Shown here piece by piece: positions 49,001 to 62,435 of a stretch of DNA of 64,000 nucleotides. Position 1 is the first letter of the stretch. Every line of letters begins with the position of its first letter. Location: contig LUGG01000004.1 of the NCBI GenBank assembly GCA_001683735.1, positions 1,426,001 through 1,490,000 on the forward strand. Direction: 5' to 3'. This DNA comes from Grifola frondosa (Eukaryota > Basidiomycota > Agaricomycetes > Polyporales > Grifolaceae). The notes below the pieces were generated by a model. It worked only from the letters and a program-made list of their open reading frames with translations. It was not told where the DNA came from and did no database searches. Both the position numbers and the translations under genes were made by a program.

Positions 49001-51692
49001 CAAGCCACCATCAAGATTCAGACATGGTGGCGTGGTATCCTGGCCCGCAAAGTTGTCGAGGGTGTACGTCGGCAAGTGGCTGCTATCCGCATGCAAAGAG
49101 GTATTAGGCGTTACGTGCAAAGGCGAAAATTCTTGGATATCAGGACGGCGATCATCCGCTTCCAGAGCCGTAAGTGTATTCATGCAATATCTGCCTTTGG
49201 TTTTCTCACCATATTTCAGGTGTACGCGGTGCATTGGCTCGTCGGATATTTGTAGAGTCAAGACGAACGCATGCCGTCACCCTCTTGCAAAGTCTTATGC
49301 GGGCGTGTAAGTCGGACCCCTTGTCGTTCTTTGATTTTTTTACTGATCGCCGAATCTCAGTCTTCATCGGAGGACGTACCGATCGGATGTTCGCCACGTT
49401 GTTCTGATACAGTCGTGCATTCGTCGTCGGCTGGCTCGCAAGGAATTGAAAGCGCTCAAGGCTGAAGCTCGATCGGTCTCGAAATTCAAGGAGATTTCAT
49501 ATAAGTTGGAGAATAAAGTCGTCGAGCTCACTCAGACGCTTCAAAGGCGTACGGAGGAGAAGAAGGAGTTGCAAAATAAAGTTTCAGAACTTGAACAGCA
49601 GTTGCAGCAGGCGCTTTCGCGACACGAGGAGTCGGACGCACGGGGTAAACAACACCAGGCAGACCTACAAGCCGCTCAGCAGGAACTTACTCGTCGCGAG
49701 GAACTCTTGAAGACGAAGGAGGATGTTGAGAAGCGTCTGGAGGAGGCCATTGCGCGAGCAGCAGAAAAGGAGGACGCAATCCAAAAGTTAACGGATGAAT
49801 TAGCCCAGCGGGCTGCACAGCTGGAGTCGCAACAAAAGGTTATTGACAGTGTACCAGTTCGGAACTCCGACGATACATCCGTCATCCAGACTCTCAAGAC
49901 CGAAGTCAGTAGCTTGCGAGAGCAGCTAAACCGCGCCAATGCTTTGAACGCTCTGACGAGGGGAACCCGCGTCGAACCCACCTCACCCACGTTTGCGCCT
50001 ACATTACGACTCGCAGATGCTCCCACCAATGCCAACGGATCGTCCATATCTGCTGCCGCCCGTGCGCATCAACGCAGGCATAGCTCGGCAGGCGTTTACG
50101 CGATTAGTCCATCGGATTACCGAACGTCAGCGGATGAGCTTATGATCATGGCGAAGAGGAGTCAAGCATCAAACCCTCGTGCGGTCTCTGTGGCATACAA
50201 CGGTGAAGACGGCTTGCCTCGATTCCGTGCTCCTAATGGTCTGGCGGACATTTATGACGACCCCGCTGAAGAGAAGATTAGGTTGATGCAGGACATCAAA
50301 CGATTAGACGAGGATGTCCTTGATGGACTCATCCGTGGACTAAAGATACCCGCACCGAGCCTGACCAGCCCCTCAGCTGTGAAAGAGATCTTATTCCCCG
50401 CCAATCTCATCAGCTTGATCACCAACGAAATGTGGAAATATGGTCTTATACCCGAGAGCGAGAGGTTCCTAGCTAATGTCATGCAGACGATTCAATCGCA
50501 CGTAATGGTGAGTATTGAATGATAACTCCTCATATTCTCCTGCTCACTTGTCTTGTAGTCCTTCACAAGCGAAGACGCTGTCATCCCGGGAGTATTTTGG
50601 CTTTCCAACGTACACGAGATGCTCTCCTTTATTTGTGTTGCGGAGAGCGACATGCTGCAAGGCATCGGACCCGGAGAAGAAAACGCAGTACGGCCTTTCG
50701 AATGGGCGGATTATGAACGTCTTGTGTCTGTAGTCAAGCATGACTTGGACAGCCTAGAGTACAACATCTATCACACTTGGATGCTTGAGACGAAGAAACG
50801 CCTATCCAAGATGGTCATTCCTGCGCTGATCGAGAGTCAGTCACTACCCGGCTTCACAACGACTGACGGCGGGGGCAGGCTGTTCAACCGTTTGCTGAAC
50901 TCCAATACTCAGCCTGCGCACAGCATGGATGACATCCTGAACTTGCTGAACAAGGTCTGGAGGAGTCTCAAGAGCTACTACATGGAGGATTCGGTGGTGC
51001 AGCAGGTTATCACGGAACTCCTCAAGCTTATTGGCGTTACGAGCTTCAACGATCTCCTCATGAGACGCAACTTCTCGTCATGGAAACGAGGTCAGTAGAA
51101 TTAATATTCCTCCGAAAGCTTCGGCATTGATATATTTCGGATGTCGTAGCCATGCAAATCCAGTACAACATCACTCGTATAGAGGAGTGGTGCAAGTCTC
51201 ATGACATGCCCGAGGGTACCCTTCAGCTGGAGCATTTGATGCAGGCCACCAAATTGCTACAGCTCAAGAAGGTTGGTTGTGTCCGTCTTTGCCAGTTGAT
51301 CTGTCCCTAAATGATTTTATTCCGTCAGTCCACTCCCGCTGACATTGAAATTATCTACGACGTTTGCTGGATGTTGACACCCACCCAAATCCAGCGAATG
51401 TGCATGAACTACTATGTCGCAGACTACGAGGTACGTGCATGATCGATTTCACGAGAGCTCGAACTTATAGCTCTTATCGCCGCAGACTCCCATCTCTCCG
51501 GAGATCCTGCGTGTTGTCGCTTCACGAGTAAGCCCCAACGACCGCAATGACCACCTGCTCCTCGCTCCCGAAACCGAGGAAGTAGGGCCTTACGAGCTGC
51601 CTCTGCCTCGAGAAGTCTCCGGCCTTGAGACTTATGTCCCCGCATACCTTAATGTTCCTCATCTCCGGAGACTCGCTGCTCTGGTAGCATAG
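46026..51692 (+). CDS. MYO2: Class V myosin (MYO2/MYO52 type)
   Basis: ATG 46026 opens [21 protein letters not shown], the myosin V N-terminal SH3-like segment. The motor continues with [15 protein letters not shown], the P-loop [19 protein letters not shown] (split by an intron near 46700), [30 protein letters not shown] and [14 protein letters not shown] motifs follow from about 48.93 kb ([36 protein letters not shown]), then a coiled coil (49.45-49.95 kb), a disordered linker, and the dilute globular tail ([33 protein letters not shown]) to TAG 51690-51692. It carries vesicles, vacuoles and spindle-orientation cargo along actin cables. One missing base near 48559 breaks the frame just before the conserved [12 protein letters not shown]. 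Confidence 0.95.
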
Positions 51693-51820
51693 TGATCGTC
51701 GTCTATTTTTGCTGTCATTCTGTATATATCTTCCTAGTGCTGTGGGATCCATTGTAATATTGGTAATCTACAATACATCGATTGCTTCAAATTCGAGTGT
51801 AGAATGTCATGTCGATTAAT

Positions 51821-52791
51821 TCAAACTTTCCGGGTAAGCAGAAGGTGAGAGCCGTCTTCTACCTGAGCGGAGAGAAGCAGGTCGGTTCTCAGATGCTCTG
51901 GACCGCCTTCATTTGGCATATTCTTCGCGAGGTATAATGGCTGGGCTATTCGTCAATGTAAAGCGAACGGCGAGGGTAGCGAACGCACTGAAGAGTCCGA
52001 GATAGATAACGCGAAGTGGGATGCTAAAAGATCAATCACTCTACCGGTTCCAATCGTCTGACGCGCGATGTCTGGTTAATTTATCTCTCCATGAGCAGAG
52101 ACGTGACGATACCTTGCGAAACCAAAACGATCGCTCAGGTAGATTGTCGTCTGCTCTTCTAATCATGAGATGGATTCGTTGTTCCAGAAGGACTGAAGAG
52201 CCCTTGTCCTTCGGGTCGCCAGGCTGTGCATGATGACGCATTTTCATGAGCTCAACCTGGCACAACTGCGCTGCTTTCTTTGGATTTACGGAGGGTTTCG
52301 AAGAGCGGGGTGTCTTTGTGGAACCGGATACGGGAGGGAAATATTTGGCAAGCATGGCTCGAGCAGTCTCGTTCGTTGAAGATGTGGCGGAAGGATCTAT
52401 AGCGGCACAGGAGTGTGCTTTAGCATCGCGGTGACTGAAGAAAACTATTCAATCATACCAAGTGAGAGGAAAGCATGGACATGACGACGTACACTGCGCA
52501 GAATGACAATTGACATCGTACACAAACTGCAGGCGTGCGGCCTACAACATCTGCACTGTCGGACACATAGGAATCAAGGCTTGGCTTGCTGCAATTCACT
52601 GCAGCGCATCGATGAAGCCTAGGGAAAGGAATCACTGAATCGCGGGCAGAAGGGTCAACAGGACACGAGTGAGATTCCGGAAGGATGTGATCTTTGCAGA
52701 ACAAATGCTCGCACTTGCAACGGATAGGGAGAAAGTCGTTCACATTGCAAGATGAGACAGAGCAGTGGGCCCCAATTGAAGGCATATCCAT
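51821..52791 (-). CDS. AN1-type zinc-finger protein, ZFAND1/Cuz1-like
   Basis: ATG 52791 (MDMPSIGAHCSVSSCN) leads into AN1 finger 1: C-X4-C ... CKCEHLFCKDHILPESHSC. A second AN1-like finger is CAAVNCSKP ... CVRCQLSFCAV ... HRDAKAHSC across an intron near 52440. Then come TNETARAMLAKYFPPV, a basic linker and QVELMKMRHHAQPGDP. The last exon holds a ubiquitin-like tail (GPEHLRTDLLLSAQVEDGSHLLLTRKV), stop 51821-51823; its join near 51970-52020 is not settled. ZFAND1/Cuz1 binds Cdc48/p97 and the proteasome and helps clear arsenite-induced stress granules. It is convergent with MYO2 (128 bp) and divergent from VPS2 (113 bp). Confidence 0.85.
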
Positions 52792-52904
52792 GATTATTAT
52801 AGCAGTGTGAACGAGCCACAGACAGTCTGATGAGGCAGTATTTGGTAAAGTGGCACGTACTGCGCGTCTACTGTGTAACTGCGCAGCCATCATCCAAGTC
52901 GACC

Positions 52905-53893
52905 ATGAACATCATAGTGAGTATTTCTGCATCGTCACAACATGTACAATACGCTTTATACATCTTGTGATAAATCTGCGTGCAGGAGCTCTGTTCGGTC
53001 GCACAGTCACGCCGGCTGAGCGGCTGCGCCAGCACCAGCGTGCCCTTGCGAAGGCACAGCGCGAGTTGGATCGGGAACGGACGAAGCTCGAGCAGCAAGA
53101 GAAGAAACTTATTATGGATATCAAGAAGAGTGCTAAGGCCGGCCAAATGGTATGTTCATCACTTGTATGGTTGTACGGCACCCGGTTGTTTATACGGCGC
53201 ACACCAGAATGCATGTAAGGTCATGGCCAAGGACCTTGTCCGTACACGGCGCTATGTCCAGAAATTCTATCAGATGAGAACACAACTACAAGCTGTGGGC
53301 CTTCGTATACAAACCCTTCGAAGCAATCAACAAATGGCTGATGCGATGCGCGGAGCAACTCGTGTAAGCTCAGTCGCTCAGATCAATTCATGCATGTTCA
53401 CAATTTACCTTTTCGCCGATATAGGCCATGGGTGCGATGAACCGCGGTCTTAACCTCCCTCAAATTCAACGCATAATGCACGAGTTCGAAAAGGAAAGTG
53501 CCACTATGGATATGAAGGAAGAGATGATGTCCGACGCCGTCGACGACGTCATGGACGAAGAACTCGAAGACGAGGAAGAGGAGGGGGATAAGATTCTTAA
53601 ACAAGTCTTGGACGAGATTGGTGTTGATCTCTCACAGCAGGTACGTTTATTGTCTTATTCATCTAAAGGATCCAAGTTTACATATGAATAATTGCCAGCT
53701 CACCGAGGCACCGACGGGCCTTGCCATATCCTCCCCACTCACTGAACCTCGACAAGCAGTCGCATTAGGCGATGGCCCAGGGCATTCACAACCTTCCGGT
53801 GGAGCGCGCAAGGCTGGCGACGAAGGTCCCGCTGGAGGTTTGTCAGATGAAGACGCGCTGCAAGCTCGACTTGATGCACTACGTCGAGGATGA
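52905..53893 (+). CDS. VPS2: ESCRT-III subunit VPS2/CHMP2A
   Basis: ATG 52905 (MNII) is on a tiny first exon. Exon 2 reads ALFGRTVTPAERLRQHQR, the CHMP2 N-terminus. The basic helices continue: ALAKAQRELDRERTKLEQQE, KSAKAGQMNACKVMAKDLVR, YQMRTQLQAVGLRIQTLR. AMGAMNRGLNLPQIQRIM and a strongly acidic helix (DVMDEELEDEEEEGDK) follow. The C-terminal DALQARLDALRRG is a clear MIM1 motif that docks on the MIT domain of Vps4. Stop is at 53891-53893. The protein polymerises on endosomal membranes for multivesicular-body scission. The exon 1-2 joint lacks one base for an in-frame splice (near 52916), as in other genes here. Confidence 0.93.
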
Positions 53894-53975
53894 TGAGATC
53901 CGATTCTTTCCTGTTTCACGATACCGTTTGTCATACATGTTGTACTATCTTTCATAGCTTGGTTGGACTGTGCCT

Positions 53976-56865
53976 CTATACTCTGAGATTAGCTATAGTA
54001 CGAGCTTCCTGCTGGCTCAGTCGCCATGCAATACCAGATCCATTATAAAACTCGTCAACATCCTCCTCCTGGATGAACGTTCAGCCTGTTGGTCCCACAG
54101 AGCAACATATCATCACGCACCGAATCCAAGTTCAGCAAGGTGGCGATCTGCTGTAGGCGAACGAACTTGTCCCTGACATCTCCAAAAGCAGTTTGCGATG
54201 AGAGGTACGCAGTGATGGAACGTAAATCATGATCAAAGCGGATGGCTCCGAGCTATAAAATGCGTAAGACAAGAGCTCGTATCATCAGCCTTAGAAAAAT
54301 CTTACCTCACTATATTTCAAGCCCACGACGAACTTCTCCCAAGGGCGGACGAGGACATCTAGCGCAAGACCAAAAAATAGGCGATAATTGTTCTCTGTGA
54401 AATAATCCTGGGTTGGCAAGTATTCAGATTGGAATTCGCCACAAGGATGGGATTGTCAAACCTTATATCCATGTACTAAAGCTTCCCATGCCTTTATGAA
54501 ACGCTTCCGAACGACGTCTTGGTAGTCGGCCGCAGCGTAGGCATCTTCATCCAGAATGTAAGAGACATCCTTATATACGTCGGGTATAAATGACCGCAAC
54601 TTCGGACGCATGAGTTGATTAAATAGTTGTTCCACGCCGGCCTGTCGACGAAATCCAGGTTAATGTCTCCCCGGCACGTTAAACTCTTTAGGACTCACTC
54701 GCAGAGTGGATCGGAACCTAGGTACCAAATTTGTGAAAGACGACACATGCTTCTTTATTGAGTCCACCTCAGATTCGAGGAAATGCTGTGAATCAAACTG
54801 GTAGTGCACAAATCTTTGACCAGACGTTCCATATGTGACGATGATATATCTAAGTCATTCAGTAAGATCTGAAAGAAGACTCCGTTACTTGCTGATAATG
54901 CGTAGACGAAAAGGTCTTACAATGAAAGCCTGCCTATTCTCTCTTTCAACCTTGTCACCTCTTGAGCCAGCACCCACTGCTCCGCCAGTCCTGTACACGT
55001 CATCCAGCTTCTTCTTGATTACGCCAGCGTAGTCGCGATCCATGATCTCGCGTAGAAGCTCTGATGTTTCCTCCACCGTAACAGTTGAACCTGTTGATAA
55101 CATTCTGGAAAGGACTAATTTGAGGATGTAGAAAGCATCATCGGGTGTCGTTGTGGTGGCAGGTAGCTGAGAGACGTCTTGGTTCGACAAACGGTGCGCC
55201 TTGACAGAACTCTATCAAGCCTTTTAAACCTGCGATATCAACCAAAACACACCTTTTCAATGACAGAGCGAGCATACCAAACTTCCAATGGGGTATAATA
55301 CTTTGATAACATATTCTCGACGAGTTTACGCGATATCGAAGTCTCGACAACTTGCAGTGCGTCTGCCGACACATCATCACCCTTGCCAGTATTTGTAGCA
55401 GTTGGTCGATATGTCTGTATGTCGTCAGTACTCCTAGCTTGATAGGTCTCGTCGTCTCCCCCGTTTGAATCTTCCTGTGTGTCATCAATGAGTTGCTGTT
55501 GTGCATATTAAGCAAAGGAAGGTGAAGACCTGGAGACGATCATGCATAAATTTGCGGAACAAGCCCCATCGGCCTGCCATTCCGGCCGCTTCCGTTAAGA
55601 CACGGTCGATGTCCCGAGGATCAACAAGTTCATCATCCTCAACGGTGGATTGCGCGCCTTGTTTGCGTCCCGTGGTAGAAGTAGTTATCACGTCTGAAAG
55701 CTAGTATATGATATAAATAAGGAGGAGCATGTAAGCAAATGATTAGCAATCACCTTACGCTTCATAGAACGCTGCTCTTCCCAGCCTTCGATCAGATCTC
55801 TCACAACACGGTCAGATTCCTGGAGGAGATGTTCCAGAACACTGGTCATCTTCCCAGGTCCGTAATATTTCTCTACCACTGGTTGGTGTTGGTCAACGAT
55901 CATTGCTATGCTCTCGAAGAGCGCTGTGAGCGCTGTAATATAGTATAGAGGGGACGACGCTGATCAATCAATGCATAATCAAAAATCGAGATTATGGTGA
56001 AGAAGAAAAAATCCGTACTCTTTGCGGAGGCCGGAGCTCGCACTCGAACCAGATCGACCACAAATGATGCATATTCTTGCAAACCTTCAGCCTCCCAGCC
56101 GATTGCAGGGAATAACTTAAAGAAACGGCTCGTTGCTGCCGCATCACGAGACTCAGACGCTTTCTGGAATTCTTGTCGGAAGATATTCAATAGTTCTTCC
56201 CGGGCTGTTTGCAATGTCTGTGCTGGAGGCAGATGGCTCTCTGAAGTAGGCTGCATTCAGTCTATGAGGGCAGGGACGCAAAACTGAAATAAAGGCACTC
56301 ACGACCGTCGTCTCTGCAAAAGGTCCCGATGTTACCTCGAGCGGCAAGGCCATTGCACGGGAACAATGTCTCGTTGCAGACTCCCAGTCTTTACTCTCAA
56401 TCGCAGACTGCAAGGCTGCCAATGAAGACTGAGGACGTGGATGAATGATTGATGTGATCTGAGCTTGTGTATTCCACACACCTTCAGGTCCATGACCTGC
56501 CCTACCCTTTCGGAGGCTTCGCGCACTCTGTGCATCTCCTCATCTAATGACCGAACACGCCCTCCGACATTATCTGCGGTCTGCGCTGTTGCAGATACAG
56601 TCTTGTTCAGAAGCTGAGCCTCAGAGGTCAAATCATCAAGATGTGGAATCAAAGAGTGCAGACGGTTAAGAGAATGAATTATAGGTTCCCGAGCAGACAG
56701 AAGCTCAGTAAGGGTTGTGGACAGTTCAGCTTCCTCGGATTGTAGAGAAGACAGACATGACAGAATCTCAGGTAGGGTAGCTAGACTTCGAGGATTTGGT
56801 CGGGGCAATGGAGAGGAAGTAGCACCGTGCTCCGCACTGAAGGATTTCTGTAGGTCTACCGCCAT
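53976..56865 (-). CDS. COG4: Conserved oligomeric Golgi complex subunit 4
   Basis: ATG 56865 (MAVDLQKSFS) is followed by LPEILSCLSSLQSEEAELST and coiled-coil heptads. SLAALQSAIESKDWESATRH, RFFKLFPAIGWEAEGLQEYA, VDLVRVRAP and LGAIRFDHDLRSITAYLSSQ come next. The C-terminal helices are FVRLQQIATLLNLDS and, after a last intron, EEDVDEFYNGSGIAWRLS, ending NLRV with TAG 53976-53978. The order and length fit COG4, the lobe A subunit that binds the Golgi SNARE Sly1/Sed5 machinery and tethers retrograde vesicles. Introns are many and short; individual limits in 54.2-56.2 kb are approximate. It is convergent with VPS2 (82 bp). Confidence 0.9.
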
Positions 56866-56938
56866 ATGTCGGGGGCAGGAGCGAAGTAGAGCTGAGTTCG
56901 GCGCGTGTGGGGCTTAGCGCTCAAGCCTCTACAACTAC

Positions 56939-56980
56939 TTACGTGACGTCACGTGTCATTTGAGATGTCACGTCACGTCA
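56939..56980. promoter_or_regulatory. Palindromic CRE/E-box cluster in the COG4-formin divergent promoter
   Basis: Within the 227-bp gap, a perfect CRE palindrome TGACGTCA (56944-56951) overlaps CACGTG, and 16 bp further a second TGTCACGTCACGTCA block lies in inverted arrangement. Such sites bind bZIP ATF/CREB-type or bHLH factors in fungi. Function here is inferred. Confidence 0.5.
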
Positions 56981-57092
56981 TAGTATGGTGGACCGTGGTT
57001 GTGGAGGTTACGAGCCTCTCACCGACTTGATGTCTATATCCTTATAGTAGCCACTATCCCTTAAACTCTTGCCAGGTCTTTCTCATCTTTCC

Positions 57093-60000
57093 ATGGCGAC
57101 TTTATTTGGGAAAAAGAAGAGCAGGCCACGCCAATCCTCCATCATTGCTCAAGACGCATCGGAGCGATCCTTTCGTCCACTCTCCGGTGCATCTGTTGCC
57201 ACCACTCGCTCAGACAGCAATCGCAGTTCACGCTATGCCACATCACTATCTCCCTTCGAGGCTCATCATCATCATCACCTTTCTCAGCTCTACAGACACT
57301 CACCTAGTGATGAATTCACTTTCTCGCGGCCCGAAAACGACGAAGATATTGAGGTACTCTTTGACAACATTATGAGAATGCGCGATCTGGGGGACATGCC
57401 CAACTTGTCCATCGACCAGAAATGGCATATCGTATACAACGACGAGCAAATTCGGTGGAAGGAGGAGAAGCAGCGAGAAGAACAAGCAAAGAGGCAGAAT
57501 GAGGCCGGCCAGCCCGCGTCGATCGTGGAAGGAACTCCGGAGTGGTATATCAAGAAGTTTCTTGACAAGACTGTGACGGCGAAGCAAGCCTCTAGTTTAC
57601 ATGTCTCGCTCAGGAGCAAAGAGCTGAAGTAGGTGCTCGGCAACCATGATGTACTCATTGCTGACTCCTGTTTCAGTTGGTTCAAACATTTTGTCTCTAT
57701 ACAGGGCACTTCCGTTTTGGCCCAGACACTACATCATATCAGCCGTAAAGGCGTGCAAAGGTAATAAATGTATTCTGTGCGCTTAATTCTCAGCTAATGA
57801 CTTTGCCTTAGACGCAAAGACGATATTGATTTGGAATATGAAGTCGCTAAATGCCTAAAGCAAATTCTAAACCACCCAGTGCGTGATTACGTCTCTAATG
57901 CATCGGCTGCAGCTCATTTTAATTCTTCAGTTTGCTACAAATGATGCGTTAACACACAACACAATTGTCATGCAAGTCGCATCTTCACTCAATACTCCCC
58001 ATCTACCTACACGGAAAATCTTGCTAGATCTTCTGTGCTTCCTGGTTTATTGGAACGATGGTCAGGCTCACCAGCTTGTTGTCTCCGCACTCGAGGCCCT
58101 CAGCGCAGCCAACAATGAAAGCGGAAACTGTTATGCTTATTGGTTTAAATCCCTGGAGAGCGCACTTTCGGGCAGGGGTAAGATGGGCACTCTAGTTGGG
58201 GCAAGCGATGAGGTCAGAAGACACGGCGGTATTGATACGTCCTTGAACGATTATACGGTACGGGCGATGCATGCAATTCTACCACTTTATATTGGCTTAT
58301 ATTTCTGTAGTTGTCCAATATCATTCTCATTAACGGAATCATGAATGGTATCGAAGACCTCGACCTTCGTGTGCATCATCGATCACAGATGGACTCGGCC
58401 GGCCTTCAGGGTATAATCACTCGCTGCCGTGAATTCGGTGTCTCTGCCATTGAGAAGCAACTCCAGATCCTCCAACAAACTTTAGACGAAGATGAGAGAA
58501 GGCTCAAAGAGCGCGTCGATCAGGCGATTCTCCGAGATCTCGCAAATCCCGAGGACGTCTACAATGCGTTGCGGGCAAAGACTCAGGAGTCGAAAGCAAG
58601 CGATTATTTCCTTTCCATCATGCAGCACATGCTGCTCATTCGCGAAGAGGGACCCGCCCTGGCTCATTATTACCAACTCATCGATTCGATGGTTGCCGAC
58701 GTGGTTCTCGATAAGAAGCTCGTTGGCGCAGAACAGAGGTTGGGTCATTCTGTGGAGAGGATAATTGCCCAGTTCAATGAAGCCGACCGGCATCAGCATC
58801 TAGAAGATGAACTCGTTAAAGCTAACGCTATGGCCTTGACTTTCCGCCTCGAGAAGGAAGCACTCGAGGAGGAGGTTAGTCAGGGCGGAGACGGCCTCGT
58901 AGGCGTCCTAAAGAGCAAGGTCGCACGTCTCGACGAGAAGCTGCAGATATCTCGCGAAAACACCTCTAGATTGCAGAGTCAGCTCGAGACGCAGAAAGCA
59001 GGGTATGAGGAGCAGATCGCACAATTGGAGGCCCAGATTATGGAGCTGTTTCGAATGCTCAAGGAGGTCGGTAAAGGAGTCAGCAAGATATTCGACAATG
59101 CTGGTGCTATGGACCGCAAAACCTTGATAGACACATTAGAGAAGCACTTTCAGCGCGACAAGACGATAAGTATCCTGGAGGGTCGCGGCAAAGGCCAACG
59201 ACAAAAGCCAAATGGCGAATCTGTCGAAAGCGACGGCACAGAAGGCACGGAAGACGAAAATCAGACGCCTACGAAATCGGCCAGTCTCAAACGTCCTCAC
59301 CAGGCAAGTGTCAAGGGTAGATCGAAGCACCGCAAGACTTCGAGGATGTCTGAAGCTCAGAATGTACATACGTCACAATTCATGGATGCGGATGATGCGA
59401 TTGTTCATGAACAAATTCAACAGCAGCTTGCTGAAGGCGCTATCGTGAGTGCTTCCTGTGATGATATGTTGATACGTAGATTGATATCTGTATTTAGTAT
59501 CCCATTCGTGACGCGCTATCCTCAAGCCCGCGGAGTATTCGAAATTCACCAAGACGTAAGGATCTGCCTCGACCTCCTCTGGGAGGTGACTTTGTTGCCC
59601 TGTCCTCTCCATTACACGGCTCGTCGATACTTCCTAAAGATATCACATCTTTCGACAATACTCAGTCATCAGCTCCTGGATCCCTTGCTGAGCAATTACG
59701 ACAGCAACTCGCATCTAGAGGTCGTCCTCCATCCGATCCAAGCCCACATCAATCACCCGTTCTAGCATTACCTCCGGAAGATCGTCCACTGAATGGCTCT
59801 GCTCAATCCTCAATAGAGTCAATATATCTGCCGTTCTCTTCAGAATCTCCACCGCCTCCGCCTCCTCCACCACCACCGCCTCCGCCTCCGCCGTCTGGTA
59901 AGGCTCTTCCACCATTGACTATCTCATACGGAGCGTCCCAACCTCCGCCTCCGCCGCCACCGCCACCGCCGCCACCTCCTCGCCTCCTGGTCGACTTCCA

Positions 60001-62216
60001 ATTTCACCCTCTTCTGCAGTCACTTTGAACTTCCCACCTCCGCCCCCACCCGCTCCGAACATGAAGGGCAGTTCATTATCCTCTCCCAGCACCGCGCCTG
60101 GTTCCACGCGAGTTTCAATGCTTGGGACGAATATAACTAACCTCCTTTCGGCACGAAAGGATATATCCATAACCCCAAGCATCAAGATGAAACAATTGCA
60201 ATGGGATAAGCTTCCTCAGCAACAGGTTGCTAAGACCGTTTTCAGTGACGATGAGCCTCTCAAAGAGGAGGAGTGGGTGAAGAAATTGCAATCTGACGGC
60301 GTATGGATGGAAATGGAGGAAGACTTCAAAGCCAAACAGCTTGTGATCAATTTGATGGGTGAGTGGATTTTGTCTTCTGTGGCTATCTTCAATTAATCAA
60401 GGTGTGAACAGCGAGGCAGAAGCGGGCCGAATTGAAGAGTGTCCTTGATCCGCAGACTAAGAAGCGTGTCGGTATGTCATTCTGTCCTGAAATCCCAAAT
60501 TCTTCCCTCACAATTTTCAGAAATTTTGATTCAGACCGTCAAGAAATTGCAACCTGAAGAGATTGCTATGCGAATCCGACATTTTGATCAAGAAGTGTGC
60601 ACTCAAGTTTTCCTGAGCGAACTCAAACCTGTTCTCCCTAACCCCGAGCAGGTGCGCTCATAATTTTATTTAATTAAACTGTCCACAATTCTGTCGTTAG
60701 GTTGGGAAGCTGAATATCTACCGAAACGCTGATGCCGAAGAATTGGGTGGTCTTCACCCATCCGACCGTCTTATGGTTCAGCTGATCAAGATAGATCGAC
60801 TTAGACCACGTATTGAAGGGATGTTGTACAAGCGTGTGTTCGACGAGACTTGGTCTCTTCTCGACGATGTAAGGCTCATTCGTCACTGAGTGAACGATTG
60901 ATGAACCTGTTGCAGAGTGCTCGCAAACTTTCAGACGCGGGAAAGGCGCTGTTACATGCAAAATGCTTCAAGGAGTTGCTCAGCGTGAGTAGTCTATTTT
61001 TAATACAATGTTCATACCTGAGTTAGACAGCCTTCTAGCTTATCTTGCTTATGGCAATTACATGAATGGAACCGGCATAAAGGGTGGGGCCTTTGGGTTC
61101 CGTGTCAGTAGTATCAACAAGGTACATCTGCCTCATATTATTTTACTGTGATTGGGACTAATCAGCATTCTCAGTTGGTGGACACTAAGTCGCTGCATAA
61201 TACCACGCTACTGCATTTCCTGGAGAGAACAGTAACTAAGCACTTTCCTGAGATGGAACAGTTTCTGGATGAGTTAAGCGCTCCGGCGGAAGCATACAGA
61301 GGTTTGTTTGATGGTTAAATGCTCCTATTTTTTGCTCAAAAGACAAATCAACAGTTAATCTACAAGACGTTCGCAAGAGCTTGTCGGAGTTGCGTGAAGG
61401 TCTCAAGTCAATTCGAAAGGAACTTGCCGACAACTTCTCCGATATGGAACAGAACGACAAGTACGGGAAACAAATGTGGACATTTGTTGGAAAAGCTACC
61501 GCACAGCTTGAAGATGTTGTGGACGACGTTAACCACGCAGACGCAACGTACTCTGAAGTAGTCAAGTACTATGGAGAAGACGAGAAGCAGATGAACTCCG
61601 CCTGAGTTCTACGGTATCTTCAAGACGTTTGTCACATCATATAAGGTTTGCACTTCACATTGCTTGTTGCGGACTCGTTCCTATCTCCCGTCGACAGAAA
61701 TGTAAGGCGGAGAACCAGAGCATTTTAGAAGAACGACTAGCCGTGGAAAAACGCAGACAGGCTGCAGAAGAGTCGAAGACGAACCGACAAAAAGCGGCCG
61801 AAGGAGCCACAGAGGAAGACACTTCCGCCTTGGACAATCTCCTCGAGAAGTTGCGCAACGGGGACATGTGGGTCGCAAGGCGCGCCGGCCGCGTCCTACC
61901 ACAAATAATCGAACCGCAGCTCCTCTGACGCTCGACACGGAGGCTTTGCTGGGGTCCCGGACTGGCGACAATGCGGCGGATTTGGCACGAGACATGCTTG
62001 CTCGTTTGAAATTGGATGGTTTTAACGCAATGGCACCCGCATCACCTACAGGACCTACTACCACCGGTGTTCCCAGGCGGACAAGGCGTAGAGAGATTCT
62101 GATACTATAGGGAGTTAGAAGACGCTGTCGCTGCCGAAGAAGCTTCAATACGGAGTATGGATTCTATCGCAGAAAGCACCACGCTTTTGGATTCGGATGA
62201 TGCAAACTCGAGCTAG
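57093..62216 (+). CDS. Diaphanous-type formin (Bni1/SepA)
   Basis: ATG 57093 (MATLFGKKKSRPRQ) is the first ATG; the upstream open codons use TTG. A GTPase-binding/FH3 region follows: DIEVLFDNIMRMRDLGDMPN, EYEVAKCLKQILNH, ALTHNTIVMQVASSLNT, LLDLLCFLVYWN, IILINGIMNGIEDLDLRVHH. A long coiled coil comes at 58.7-59.1 kb. The FH1 domain (59.85-60.06 kb) has three runs of 8-15 prolines for profilin-actin. FH2 is SIKMKQLQWDKLP, KLNIYRNADAEELG, LHNTTLLHFLERTV and others (60.17-61.6 kb). The tail contains an autoregulatory (DAD) basic/hydrophobic segment. It nucleates actin cables for tip growth and the septal ring. Single lost bases break FH1 (59974) and the tail (61869); the end is 62110 or, with a third frame change, 62216. 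Confidence 0.92.
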
Positions 62217-62435
62217 ATATCACGTTCTTCGTACTGTATTTGTTGTATACCCCCGTCACGTTGTATCTTACTGCTTTCGACATAACTGCATATCACTTCC
62301 TGTAGAATGTATCATCGACGTTTTGTACCGGACTGACTCGATTAATAATTTCATCAGTGATGTTCAAGTACTTTACTAAACACGTCCTGCAAACCACCCT
62401 ACGATGACGATGAGGCAATTTTTCGTAGCTTTTGT

